Assembly (NCBI GenBank): GCA_004347695.1
Contig: SLTK01000010.1
Coordinates: 62,001-126,000, forward strand
Length of the DNA stretch: 64,000 nucleotides
Direction of reading: 5' to 3'
Origin: Chloroflexota bacterium
GTDB taxonomy: Bacteria; Chloroflexota; Anaerolineae; Anaerolineales; Anaerolineaceae
The notes beneath the pieces were generated by a model. It saw only the letters and a program-made list of their open reading frames with translations. It ran no database searches and was not told the DNA's origin. This document shows, piece by piece, positions 1 through 9,096 of this stretch. Within the stretch, counting starts at the first letter, position 1, and every line of letters begins with the position of its first letter. The position numbers were made by a program, and so were the translations under genes.

Positions 1-3000
1 ATCGATGACCTCGCTGGTGGTATCCAACCCGACGTCACTGCCGTCAAAGTACAGGCTGAACGTCCCGGCGGTATTGCTGCCAAACGAGGTTGCCGTGAAT
101 TGGACGATGTCATAGGGCTCGATCGCCAGCGTCCCCAGTGTGAACGCCGTCCGGAAGGTCATCAGCAACGTGGTGGCATCTACAACTGCGAAATCGTTCA
201 TGTCCTGCCCGCTGGTCGAAATGCCGACATCCGAAGCATCAAAAAACAGGCTCCAGGATGAGCCATCGTACTGGAGGATGTCCACGTCCTCAGCAGCCAC
301 GCCACCTGCCGTGCCGCCTCCGTCAAGTGAGATGTAAATCTGGCCGGCTGGGGCAGCGGATGTGGCCGTGGGGGTGAAGGTACTGGTAGGCAGCGAGGTT
401 TCCGTCGGGGTAAAAGTACTGGTGGGCAGTAAGGTTTCCGTTGGAGTGAAAGTGCTGGTCGGCGGGAGAGGCGTTTCCGTTACGGTCGCAGTGGAGGTAG
501 AGGTCGGTGATGGGCCAATGGTAGGAGTTGCGGTGTCAGTCGCGGTAGGCGTAGGCGTCGGGGTGACCGACGGTGCAAGGGTAGCGGTCGGGGTAGCGGT
601 ATTGGTCGGGGTTAAGGTCAGGGTGGGCGTGTTCGTTGGCGTCGCAGTAGGAACAGGTCCAAGCGCCAATAGATTGAAAGCATCCACATCATTTGCAGTT
701 TGCCCCCAGCTACTGCCATCAAAATACAAGGTTGGCGAGTAGGTACAGGCCGTCACGCTGCCTGTCGAACCAGGCGCGCAGATAAAAATATCCTCATCGG
801 CGCCGGCTGTTCCGGTGACGGCAAAGTCACCCAGAGTAGAGAGGTAGATATTGCCGGCAGCGTCCATATCCAGCGCATCGACATCTTCAGTACTGCTGTC
901 CGCCAGGCCGACATCGGACCCATCGAAGTACAAAGCCCAACTGCCGCTGGTCACATCCCCGAGCGTGACGGGAGTAAAAGCCAGAATATCCTCATCCGCC
1001 GAAGTTACACCCGGCACGGAGGCTGATCCGGTGGTGGAAACCAGTACGCGCCCATCGGGTAGGCGATCTACCGAGTCGATAGCCTCACTGTTAACATCCA
1101 GTCCAACATCCACCCCATTGAACACCATATTGAAAGTTCCGGCCGTGACGCTGCCGAGTGAGGTGGCGTTGAACTGCACCACATCCCGAGCGGTGACGGC
1201 AAATCCATTCAGCGTGGCTGACCCGGTAAAGGTCATCCAGATGGTACTGGCGTCGATGATGTCGAACGCAAAGAGATCCTGGCTGCCCACACCCACATCC
1301 GAGCCATCGAAGAATATGCTCCAGGTTTGTCCGTCGAAGCGCAGGATGTCTTCATCCGAGAAAGTGATCCCCCCGATGCTTCCATTGGATGCCATGGACA
1401 GGTAGAGCGGATTGCTGGACGGCGCCGGAGTGGCGGTGGGAGTAGCAGTTGCGGTAAAAGTGCTGGTGGCAGTTGGAGTATCCGTCGCTGTAGGTGACGG
1501 CCCAAAAGTCGCTGTAGCAGTAGCGGTTGGGGTATCAGTAGCAGTTGGGGTAGGCCCAAGCGTGCTGGTTGCCGTGGGGAGCGGGGTGTTCGTCGGCGTG
1601 GCCGGTGGGGGTGGGTTGATCGAAATTTCCCAGACTTTTCCGTCATTTTCCGTCGGGCTGGGGTTTGCACCGCTGTCGTTATCAATGCCGCGGCTGGCAA
1701 TGTAAATATTTTTGACGCTGGGGTTGGCCAGGCTTGGCAGGTACCCCACATCCGAACGGATGTTTTGCGCGCTGCCCATAAAGCTTACGTCGTAAGCGCG
1801 CAGCAAGGTTCCGCTGGTGGTAACTTCACCGATATACTGGTCGCTGCTGCTGGTACTGACGATGAACAGCGTTCCGGCTTCGGGGCAGTAACCAATCCCT
1901 TCCAGATCCTTGAAACCAAGCGCCAGGGTGTCGAAATGCGAAACCGGACCGTCATCTCCCCCGCCCAGCACCCCGTTGGCGCCAAGGCTAAACATGTACA
2001 CTTCGGCATCGGATCCGCCAGACATAAACAACATATTATTACCGTAGGCCAGGTCCTCAGGATCGCTGCCGGTGCCGCCGAACAGGGTCACCGTGCTGAC
2101 TTTGGTCACCGCGTCGTCTGCTGTACAGTAAACGTTGTCCGCGCCGAGGTTGATTTCGTAAATCTCTTTGCGGTCATCATCCGTCATAAAGATACGATTA
2201 TTGTTGGGATTGACCGCAATCCCGGTTGGCTCGCGTGAAAATGCCAGCGTGTTGCAGGTGCCAACCAGCGACCCGGCTAACGTCGAAAAATAGACGTTTG
2301 CGCCGGCGTAAACCGACATTTCATCCACTTCGCTGTCATCGATAATCAACCTGCCGGTCAAAGGAAAATAATCGACGCCGGAAGGATCAGGGCTGGAAGG
2401 ATTCCAGGCATTCTTTGACGTGTCAATCGTGCGCACATGAGTTGCCGGAAGCAGCGTCGTTCCGCTCGGCAGAGCCAGCGGCTGCAGCGTCAACTCCAAA
2501 ATTTGACCGCTCTTCAGCGTTGTTCCAGTTGCAGAAGTTTCACCGCCGTCGAGGACGAACAAGTATTGCGCAGACGGATCATCCGTCTGGTCTGCGCTGG
2601 GGGCAAAGGTCAAAGCCTGGATATTCGTCAGATCAAAATTAGCCAGATCCAGCGAGGCTGCTGCCTCGCCATCCAGTGTAAATTCAACTATTTTTTGCTC
2701 AACCGGGGCAGCCGCATACAAATGCCCGTTTTGCGGGTTAAAAGCAATCCCTCTCAAGGTTGAACTGCCCATTCCATTTAAATTTACTCGCTTAATTCGC
2801 CCGCCTTGTAAAGCAGAGGCTCCGTCGAAGTTCTGGTTGGCTGCCGGCGCAACCGATACGACCCGCGGTCCTTTAGCATCCAGGATATAAAGCCGCCCGG
2901 TGAGTGGGTCAAACGTGATGCCTGCCGGCTGCTGCACCCCGTAAGCCCGGGCGTCAAAGTTGACCGCGGCTCCAGCGGCCGTATCCGGGTAACCCCTTTG

Positions 3001-3396
3001 GTTCAATTTCACCTGGGTAAGCCGGGAAGATAAACTGTCAAGGAAGTAAAGGCCGCCGCTGCGTGGATCGAAGGCAGCGTTGAGGCTACCTGCGACGAGA
3101 GGCAAATTCATGCTGCCACCAGGCTGCTCGTAATTGACAAGCAAGCGCGCCTGTGCCAATTCAACCGTGTCGCCCCAAAGGATGAAACCATTGGCAGCCG
3201 GTAAGAATGCAAATCCGGCGGGGTGGAGCACTCCGGCTTTCCCGGTCGATATACTCTGGATATCGGCAAATTGGGCTGATCCAACTTCAGCCTGTACGGA
3301 CGGTGCGGCAGAAAGCAAATGAACTGCCAGAATTCCCGTAACAAGAAACAATCGAAAAATAACGGTAATCAATCGTGATCCTTTTCCCGACATCAT
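1..3396 (-). CDS. Large secreted multi-domain protein: signal peptide, N-terminal beta-propeller/NHL-like region, then Thr/Pro-rich linkers alternating with repeated '[17 protein letters not shown]' modules; truncated at the window start
   Basis: Manual reverse-complement translation is open from ATG at 3396 ([38 protein letters not shown]...) through position 1, about 1132 codons with no stop. RBS-like AAGGGAG lies upstream. Missing from the ORF track because it runs off the window. Confidence 0.9.
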   Translation of the reverse strand, partial: MMSGKGSRLITVIFRLFLVTGILAVHLLSAAPSVQAEVGSAQFADIQSISTGKAGVLHPAGFAFLPAANGFILWGDTVELAQARLLVNYEQPGGSMNLPLVAGSLNAAFDPRSGGLYFLDSLSSRLTQVKLNQRGYPDTAAGAAVNFDARAYGVQQPAGITFDPLTGRLYILDAKGPRVVSVAPAANQNFDGASALQGGRIKRVNLNGMGSSTLRGIAFNPQNGHLYAAAPVEQKIVEFTLDGEAAASLDLANFDLTNIQALTFAPSADQTDDPSAQYLFVLDGGETSATGTTLKSGQILELTLQPLALPSGTTLLPATHVRTIDTSKNAWNPSSPDPSGVDYFPLTGRLIIDDSEVDEMSVYAGANVYFSTLAGSLVGTCNTLAFSREPTGIAVNPNNNRIFMTDDDRKEIYEINLGADNVYCTADDAVTKVSTVTLFGGTGSDPEDLAYGNNMLFMSGGSDAEVYMFSLGANGVLGGGDDGPVSHFDTLALGFKDLEGIGYCPEAGTLFIVSTSSSDQYIGEVTTSGTLLRAYDVSFMGSAQNIRSDVGYLPSLANPSVKNIYIASRGIDNDSGANPSPTENDGKVWEISINPPPPATPTNTPLPTATSTLGPTPTATDTPTATATATFGPSPTATDTPTATSTFTATATPTATPAPSSNPLYLSMASNGSIGGITFSDEDILRFDGQTWSIFFDGSDVGVGSQDLFAFDIIDASTIWMTFTGSATLNGFAVTARDVVQFNATSLGSVTAGTFNMVFNGVDVGLDVNSEAIDSVDRLPDGRVLVSTTGSASVPGVTSADEDILAFTPVTLGDVTSGSWALYFDGSDVGLADSSTEDVDALDMDAAGNIYLSTLGDFAVTGTAGADEDIFICAPGSTGSVTACTYSPTLYFDGSSWGQTANDVDAFNLLALGPVPTATPTNTPTLTLTPTNTATPTATLAPSVTPTPTPTATDTATPTIGPSPTSTSTATVTETPLPPTSTFTPTETLLPTSTFTPTETSLPTSTFTPTATSAAPAGQIYISLDGGGTAGGVAAEDVDILQYDGSSWSLFFDASDVGISTSGQDMNDFAVVDATTLLMTFRTAFTLGTLAIEPYDIVQFTATSFGSNTAGTFSLYFDGSDVGLDTTSEVID
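368..478 (-). repeat. Three imperfect tandem copies of a 36-39 bp unit encoding [12 protein letters not shown] in the Thr/Pro linker
   Basis: Direct reading: copies at 368-403, 404-439 and 440-478. Confidence 0.85.
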
Positions 3397-3409
3397 TAAT
3401 CTCCCTTAT

Positions 3410-3451
3410 AAAAAAAAGCCGTCGATGGGCAATCCCATCAAACGGGCTTTT
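3410..3451 (-). terminator. Intrinsic terminator (riboswitch expression platform) upstream of the large secreted protein
   Basis: Minus strand AAAAGCCcGTttGATGGGattgCCCATCgACGGCTTTTTTTT. The 5' arm AAAAGCC is also the 3' strand of aptamer P1. Confidence 0.85.
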
Positions 3452-3525
3452 CGGCAATCAGGATAACCATTGCATTGGTGCCTGACTTTGCGTATTCCGA
3501 TCGATGAATACGCCTTTTCGAAGCC
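3445..3525 (-). promoter_or_regulatory. Candidate riboswitch aptamer, GEMM / cyclic-di-GMP-I-like three-way junction
   Basis: Minus strand: GGCTTCGAAAAGGC-GTATTC-ATCGATCG-GAATAC-GCAAAGTCAGG...CCTGATTGCCGAAAAGCC. It has P1 (GGCTT/AAGCC), hairpin GCGTATTC/GAATACGC, hairpin TCAGG/CCTGA, and GEMM-like AAAGGC, ACGCAAAG and TTGCCGAA blocks. Confidence 0.6.
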
Positions 3526-3711
3526 AATCGATATTCTATTTTCTATCTATAAATATACCTTAATAACAATCAAAATGGTATATATTGACTAAAACTCTAA
3601 CAATTTCTAATTTTTCGGGTTGTACTATTAAGATCGACGTAGGCTATAATACAAATACGCCAACCGATTCGATTCCGTTACGTTTCCGAACCATTCGTCA
3701 GGAGACCTGCG

Positions 3712-3954
3712 ATGAGCGATGGACACGACCGAGCCCATGGACCTTTTTTAGCACTGCTTGTATTCGCCTTTCTGCTGGCATTAATCGTCCTGCTTGGCCC
3801 GGACATTAAACGGCTGGCTGCGGGGCAGCTTCCGTCGTCGGGTGGCCAGGGATCAGCCCCCTCAGGCGGCTTTGATCCTTTCACGCCCATTATCTATGCC
3901 CTCGACTCGCTCGGCCGCGCCATTGGGAGATTCTTCAGCAGTATCTTCCCATAA
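3712..3954 (+). CDS. Small single-TM membrane protein, unknown function
   Basis: 80 aa ORF with a strong N-terminal hydrophobic segment (FLALLVFAFLLALIVLLG); RBS AGGAGA. Confidence 0.6.
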   Translation: MSDGHDRAHGPFLALLVFAFLLALIVLLGPDIKRLAAGQLPSSGGQGSAPSGGFDPFTPIIYALDSLGRAIGRFFSSIFP

Positions 3955-3983
3955 TTTTCCAGGTCATTGGAGGGGAGGAAGTT

Positions 3984-4922
3984 TTGCAGCCGTTTCGTAA
4001 AAATGTCGCGATTGCAATCGACGGGGGTGGTATTCGTGGGTTAATCGTCGCCCGCGCTTTGTCCATCCTTGAAATGGCGCTGGGGCAACCGCTGCACGCG
4101 ATTTCCCGTTTGAACGCCGGAACTTCGACCGGTGCGATCATCGCTGCCGGGATCGCTGCCGGAATGACAGCCAGTGAACTCGAAACCCTTTATCATTCCC
4201 TGGGGCCGAAAGTATTTCCGACCACGCTGCGCAAGTTAATTTTCCCGCTGACGCGTTATAAATATCCGGCTGAACCGTTCCATACTTTCCTCAAAGCCGC
4301 GTTTGGCGAAAAGCGCATGGGCGACTTTTGGATTGCAAAACCACCAACCGATTTGGTAATCACGCTCTACGACCTGGCCGAAAACCGCAACCTGTTCGTC
4401 AAGCCCTGGAAAGAAGAATACGTGGATTGGCCGCTGGTCCGCGCGGTTCAGGGGTCCTGTACCGTACCAACCTATTTTCCGGTGCTCGAAGGGCGTTATA
4501 TCGATGGCGGAGTTGGATCTTATGCCAACCCCAGCTACCTGGCAGCCTATGAATCCCGCTACATCCTGAAGTGGGATCCGGAGGAGACCACCCTGCTCTC
4601 ATTCGGCACCGGCCGCGAACCCTATTCCTTCGATGCAAAAAAAGCCGTCCACTTTTGGCCCTGGGATTGGCTGGCGCGTATGTTTGGGGTTTTTCTGCAT
4701 TCGGCCGAAGATCAGCAGGTAAACCTGGTCGAGACATTCTTCGAGAAGCTGGATTTTCGCCGCTACCAGGTGAACCTGCAGGAGCCGATCGAGATGGACG
4801 ACGTCGGCTACATCGACCGCCTGCTGGATTACGGGGATATCATGGGCAGAATGATTTTGGATGATGTTTATGACAAGGCCATGACCGTCAACCCTGAAAA
4901 ACCGGCCAGAAAAGTAGTCTGA
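3984..4922 (+). CDS. Patatin-like phospholipase family protein
   Basis: DGGGIRG oxyanion motif, GTSTG nucleophile elbow and DGG motif; TTG start preceded by GGAGGGGAGG. Confidence 0.9.
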   Translation: MQPFRKNVAIAIDGGGIRGLIVARALSILEMALGQPLHAISRLNAGTSTGAIIAAGIAAGMTASELETLYHSLGPKVFPTTLRKLIFPLTRYKYPAEPFHTFLKAAFGEKRMGDFWIAKPPTDLVITLYDLAENRNLFVKPWKEEYVDWPLVRAVQGSCTVPTYFPVLEGRYIDGGVGSYANPSYLAAYESRYILKWDPEETTLLSFGTGREPYSFDAKKAVHFWPWDWLARMFGVFLHSAEDQQVNLVETFFEKLDFRRYQVNLQEPIEMDDVGYIDRLLDYGDIMGRMILDDVYDKAMTVNPEKPARKVV

Positions 4923-5165
4923 TCCTTAAGCAGGTCCCAAAGGATGCCGATGAGCTTTATCAGCATAAATCTACTAAAACTTCTTGCCCAAAACGGAAAA
5001 TCTATGGATTAAATAACCCCTCGCGTTGTATAATTATATAAATTAATCTTTTTACTTTACCAGAACAGTTCCCTCCTTAATATGTTTGGATAAACAGGTA
5101 GGCACTGGCCCCGGTTCGGTTTACCGGGTTGCTGGTTCATTAAAATATCCCCCAGGAGTTCTTAT

Positions 5166-6002
5166 ATGCCATCCTCAGGACCGATCAACAAGATTGGAAT
5201 TTATGTTGATGTAGCTTACATCTACAACAACGGTGGGCAAAAAATGCAATATGACGCTCTGCGCGAGTTTGCCTGTCGCGATTATTCTGAACCCGTCCGG
5301 ATGAATGCATATGTGAGCTATGACCGCGACCGGGCCGATTGGGATGAAAATTACCGCAAGGGAACTCAGAATTTCCATTCGGCGCTGCGCGATATGGGGT
5401 ACAAGGTGATCGTCAAAGAAATCCAGTGGTTCCAGGATGAGAGCGGCAACCGTTACGGTAAGGCCAATGCAGACCTCGACCTGGCGGTGGACGTACTGCT
5501 GCAATCTGCCAACCTGGACCGCATTCTGCTGGCAAGCGGTGACGGCGACTTTGTTCAGGTCGTCCGCGCGCTGCAGGACAAAGGGCTGCGGGTGGAGGTG
5601 CTGGCGCTGGATAATGTCTCCAGCAAGCTGCGCCACGAGGCTGATTTCTTCATCTCGGGCTACCAGGTGCCTAACCTGATTCCGACTGCCAATCACAAGA
5701 CCGAAGGCCCGCTCTGGGGTGAACTGGGGTCGCGGGTGCGCGGGTGGTGCTACTGGCACAGCGACCAGGGGTATGGCTTCATCCGTTACATCAAAGGCAT
5801 CAGCCCTGGCCTGTGGCTGACGGATACCCGTCACCCGGATTCACCGTATGCCACTGCATTCTTCCATGATTCCAACCTGCCGGATGCGGTTCGTCCCAAC
5901 AACCTGCCCAGCCGCAATTACGTCATGGAGATGGAACTGGCCAAATCCGAACGCGGCGGCGGCGTGCAGGCGATTAATATGGAGCTGGTCAGCAAGTATT
6001 GA
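5166..6002 (+). CDS. NYN domain (LabA/DUF88-like) protein with C-terminal cold-shock-like domain
   Basis: IYVDVAYIYNNGG...DLDLAVDVLL...ASGDGDFVQVVRALQDKG...SSKLRHEADFFI (NYN) followed by QGYGFIRY...AFFHDSNL...VMEMELAKSERGGGVQAINMEL (CSD-like). Confidence 0.82.
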   Translation: MPSSGPINKIGIYVDVAYIYNNGGQKMQYDALREFACRDYSEPVRMNAYVSYDRDRADWDENYRKGTQNFHSALRDMGYKVIVKEIQWFQDESGNRYGKANADLDLAVDVLLQSANLDRILLASGDGDFVQVVRALQDKGLRVEVLALDNVSSKLRHEADFFISGYQVPNLIPTANHKTEGPLWGELGSRVRGWCYWHSDQGYGFIRYIKGISPGLWLTDTRHPDSPYATAFFHDSNLPDAVRPNNLPSRNYVMEMELAKSERGGGVQAINMELVSKY

Positions 6003-6007
6003 TAGAG

Positions 6008-6117
6008 GTCATTGAGGAACGAAGCAATCCGCATCGGTTGTCGATGGCGACCGCAGCAGCAAGGAATAATGGTTATTCCAGCGTGGATTGCTTCACAGCT
6101 TCGCGGTTCGCAATGAC
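6008..6117. repeat. Intergenic inverted-repeat element of the 'GTCATTGcGAggaACGAAGCAATC' type
   Basis: Left arm GTCATTGAGGAACGAAGCAATCC (6008-6030); right arm GGATTGCTTCACAGCTTCGCGGTTCGCAATGAC (6085-6117). Confidence 0.75.
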
Positions 6118-6124
6118 AGATAGC

Positions 6125-6265
6125 TCATGATCGCACCGGTCTCATGACCGTGTGCGCTCACTGACCGAAGGTCTCCATGAACCACGCCAGTCAGAGACTG
6201 ACAGACAGATCGCGTGCTCGGTCGATCACAGATCGTCCTGCGGGCGGGAGACCGGCACGATCAAT
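6125..6265. repeat. 141-bp direct repeat, copy 1 (157-bp period)
   Basis: Near-identical to 6282-6422 (two C/T differences seen); ends form an inverted repeat GATCGCACCGGTCTC / GAGACCGGCACGATC. Confidence 0.92.
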
Positions 6266-6281
6266 ATTGTGAACGCACCGA

Positions 6282-6422
6282 TCATGATCGCACCGGTCTC
6301 ATGACCGTGTGCGCTCACTGACCGAAGGTCTCCACGAACCACGCCAGTCAGAGACTGACAGACAGATCGCGTGCTCGGTCGATCACAGATCGCCCTGCGG
6401 GCGGGAGACCGGCACGATCAAT
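6282..6422. repeat. 141-bp direct repeat, copy 2
   Basis: See copy 1. Confidence 0.92.
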
Positions 6423-6538
6423 GGTCTGCCCCAAAAGCGGGCGGGCGTGGAAACCCGCCCCTACCTGTAGGGGATGGGTTACACCCCATCCCGCATATGT
6501 GGTGGAATAAATGACAAATTTATTTTTTTGAGACAGCT
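6423..6538. mobile_element. MITE-like element, degenerate copy (family with 32717-32831)
   Basis: Shares AAAAGCGGGCGGGC.TGGAA.CCCGCCCCTACC...GGATGGGTT.CACCCCATCCCGCATATGTGG.GGAATAAATGACAAATTTATT.TTTTGAGACAGC with the second copy; degraded terminal inverted repeats. Confidence 0.75.
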
Positions 6539-6561
6539 TCGGAATACATGCCCTGCAGTTA

Positions 6562-7953
6562 TTAACCCCGGCGTGGTTTGAGCTTCGGGCCTTCGGGCGT
6601 GTCCATCAGCTCCCAGCCGGCAGCAGTAATTTGATCACGCAGCGCGTCGGCATCCTGCCAACGTTTTTCAGCGCGGGCCTGCTGGCGCTGGGTAAGCAAA
6701 GCCACCACCTCAGCCGGGGCCTCCCCGGCTGACGGTTTCCAATCTGCCAGGCCAAAGCCAAGTACGGTATCGAACTTAAGCAGCGTGGCCTTGCGCACGC
6801 CTTCCGGCAGGTCAGAGCGCACCAATTCCCAGACGAGCGCAATCGCGCGCGGCATATTCAGGTCGTCATTGACCATTTCGCTAAAGCGTTGCAGGTAATC
6901 CTCGTCCACAACACTCGGGTCGCCCAGTTCATGACTGGTGGCCCGCAGCCGGTCGAGCGATTTCGCAGCGGCATCCAGGCCCTCCCAGGAAAAATTGAGC
7001 TTTTGCCGGTAGCTGGCATTCAGGCAGAACATGCGGTACGCCAGGGGGTCATATCCCTTCTCGACCAGCGTTTCGACGCGCAAAAAGTCACCGCTGGACT
7101 TGGACATGCGTTCATGCTCGTTATCATTTACCTGCAGGAAATAGGCGTGCATCCAGAAATTCGCCAGACGGGTACCGTAGCAGGCTTCGGTCTGGGCAAT
7201 TTCATTGGTGTGATGCACGGTGATATGGTCTTCCCCGCCGCAGTGGATATCAAAATACGGTCCAAGGTATTTGGCGGACATGGCAGAGCACTCGATATGC
7301 CAGCCGGGGAAACCTACCCCCCACGGGCTTTCCCACTCCATCTGGCGTTTTTGATCGCCTGGGCTGAACTTCCATAGCGCAAAATCGGTCGGATGGCGTT
7401 TTTCACCCATATCGATGCGCATACCCGCCTGCAAGCCTTCGATGTCCAGCCGGCCCAGGTAGCCATAAGAGGGCAGCTTGCTGGTATCGAAATAAACCCC
7501 GTCCGATGTCTGGTAGGTGTAGCCCGCAGCTTCGATGCAGCGAATGAATTCGACCTGTTCAGTAATATGGTCGGTAGCCCTCGACCAGATGGTCGGTTCG
7601 GCAATGTTCAAGCGCGCCATATCCTTGCGGAACTCGGCAGTGTAGAAATCGGCAATCTGCCAGGCGGTCATACCCGTGCGGCGGGAACCCTTTTCCATTT
7701 TGTCCTCGCCGGTATCCGCATCCGAAGTCAAATGACCGACATCGGTGATGTTCATGACATGCTTCACCTGGTAACCGTTGAATTCCAGTGTCCGGCGCAG
7801 CAAATCCTCAAAGATGTAGGTACGCATATTGCCAAGATGGGCAAAGTTGTACACGGTTGGGCCGCAGGTGTAAAGCCCCACCACGCCCGGTTTGAGCGGC
7901 ACAAATTCGCGTTTTTCACGGGTATAGGTATCGTAGAAATACAATTTTGTCAT
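6562..7953 (-). CDS. cysS: Cysteinyl-tRNA synthetase
   Basis: [15 protein letters not shown] (HIGH region), ERMSKSSGD (KMSKS), zinc-site HIECS. Start taken at [12 protein letters not shown] rather than the longer ORF start at 8007. Confidence 0.97.
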   Translation of the reverse strand: MTKLYFYDTYTREKREFVPLKPGVVGLYTCGPTVYNFAHLGNMRTYIFEDLLRRTLEFNGYQVKHVMNITDVGHLTSDADTGEDKMEKGSRRTGMTAWQIADFYTAEFRKDMARLNIAEPTIWSRATDHITEQVEFIRCIEAAGYTYQTSDGVYFDTSKLPSYGYLGRLDIEGLQAGMRIDMGEKRHPTDFALWKFSPGDQKRQMEWESPWGVGFPGWHIECSAMSAKYLGPYFDIHCGGEDHITVHHTNEIAQTEACYGTRLANFWMHAYFLQVNDNEHERMSKSSGDFLRVETLVEKGYDPLAYRMFCLNASYRQKLNFSWEGLDAAAKSLDRLRATSHELGDPSVVDEDYLQRFSEMVNDDLNMPRAIALVWELVRSDLPEGVRKATLLKFDTVLGFGLADWKPSAGEAPAEVVALLTQRQQARAEKRWQDADALRDQITAAGWELMDTPEGPKLKPRRG

Positions 7954-8043
7954 GATGCTGCCCACCTTAAATTGGTATTGCCCCTCATTATAACGGCCTT
8001 CAGGCATCCGGCGTGAAGCAAATGGAACGTGCAGGTAAACCCT

Positions 8044-8478
8044 TTACCCAATGGTTAACAAAACAATCCCACCTACCGTCATTGCCATTCCCACCGCCGC
8101 CTTAACCGTCAACGGTTCTCCACCAAAGGCCAATCCCATCAACGCGCCGAATAATGGCGAGGTGAATGCAATCGGCATGACGCGATTAAGCGGTGCGCCT
8201 TTGAGGGCAGTATAAAAGGCTAACATTCCAACCGCTCCCGCCACCAGCCCGCCGCCAATGATCATATACAGCAGCGCCTTTGACCCCGCTTGCGGTAATG
8301 TTTTCCACTGGGGATAGCTGGCGATACCTAAAATGATAAAAGCCACCGCCGTTCGAATGGTAATTCCCATCGTCGGGCTCAGATTGCCAAGGTGCAAGCC
8401 CTTCTTTTCGAAGTAACCTCCTACCCCCCAACAAATGGCTGTGATCAGTGCAAAGAGCTGTGGTTTCATTTTTTTCAC
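8044..8478 (-). CDS. EamA/DMT-family transporter, single EamA-domain (half-size) protein
   Basis: 144 aa, four to five TM segments; ALITAICWGVGGYFEKKGL...PIAFTSPLFGALMGLAFGGEPLT. Confidence 0.8.
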   Translation of the reverse strand: MKKMKPQLFALITAICWGVGGYFEKKGLHLGNLSPTMGITIRTAVAFIILGIASYPQWKTLPQAGSKALLYMIIGGGLVAGAVGMLAFYTALKGAPLNRVMPIAFTSPLFGALMGLAFGGEPLTVKAAVGMAMTVGGIVLLTIG

Positions 8479-8528
8479 CTCGAATTATTAGAACTATACG
8501 AATTAAACTTAAAATATTGCAAAGTCTA

Positions 8529-8557
8529 TTGTAATTTGTAGGGAAATCTTGTAGAAT
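8529..8557 (+). promoter_or_regulatory. Predicted sigma70-type promoter of the dcw cluster
   Basis: TTGTAA (8529-8534), 17-nt spacer, TAGAAT (8552-8557). Confidence 0.7.
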
Positions 8558-8592
8558 GTGGGAGAACGTGGAGATAAGTGGGCGAAAGTGGT
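8558..8592 (+). promoter_or_regulatory. MraZ operator: four GTGGN repeats with 10-bp period
   Basis: GTGGG-AGAAC-GTGGA-GATAA-GTGGG-CGAAA-GTGGT directly downstream of the -10 element. Confidence 0.85.
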
Positions 8593-8644
8593 AAGGAACG
8601 CCGGTAAATGCCGGCGTTCCAGCATTATGGGAGAGTTAGAACTT

Positions 8645-9076
8645 ATGTTCCTCGGGCAGTACGACCATACCATCGATGACAAAGGCCGCATGACCATCCC
8701 CTCGGGTTACCGGGAGCTTTTGGATGGCAGCGCTTTCGTCACACGCGGGTTCGAACAAAACCTGCTGGTCCTTCCACCCGATAAGTTTAACCAACTCGCT
8801 GAGAGCATCTCCGACGCCAGTATGACCGGTTCTGAGGGACGCGATTTCCGGCGGTGGATCTTCTCCTCCGCCAGCCGGGTCGAAGTCGACAAAGCCGGCC
8901 GGATCCTCATTCCGCAGTTTTTGCGGACCTTTGCCGGGCTGGAAAGCAGTGCGATTGTCATTGGCAACGGGACTTATTTTGAAATCTGGTCCGCTGATTT
9001 GTGGCAAAAGCACGAGGAGGAAAACGACCCGGAAAAACAATCCAATCGGTTCTCAGCGATCAATATTCGGTTGTAA
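8645..9076 (+). CDS. mraZ: Transcriptional regulator MraZ
   Basis: MFLGQYDHTIDDKGRMTIPSGYRELL; RBS GGGAGAG. Track ORF starts earlier, at 8558, inside the operator. Confidence 0.95.
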   Translation: MFLGQYDHTIDDKGRMTIPSGYRELLDGSAFVTRGFEQNLLVLPPDKFNQLAESISDASMTGSEGRDFRRWIFSSASRVEVDKAGRILIPQFLRTFAGLESSAIVIGNGTYFEIWSADLWQKHEEENDPEKQSNRFSAINIRL

Positions 9077-9096
9077 CCAGAGGGAGACAATCCCAC

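Noticed and set aside
362-1705. Plus-strand Val/Gly-rich ORFs (362-742, 851-1405, 1412-1705)
   Set aside because: They are antisense shadows of the minus-strand Thr/Pro linkers (ACC/CCG codons read backwards as GGT/GTG) in the verified 1-3396 CDS.
3585-3809. 74-aa plus-strand ORF before patatin
   Set aside because: Overlaps the better supported 3712-3954 TM ORF, which has an RBS and membrane-protein composition.
3712-6002. Patatin plus NYN genes as an anti-phage defence island
   Set aside because: No cyclic-nucleotide synthase, sensor, toxin-antitoxin or restriction genes nearby; the neighbourhood looks like housekeeping DNA.
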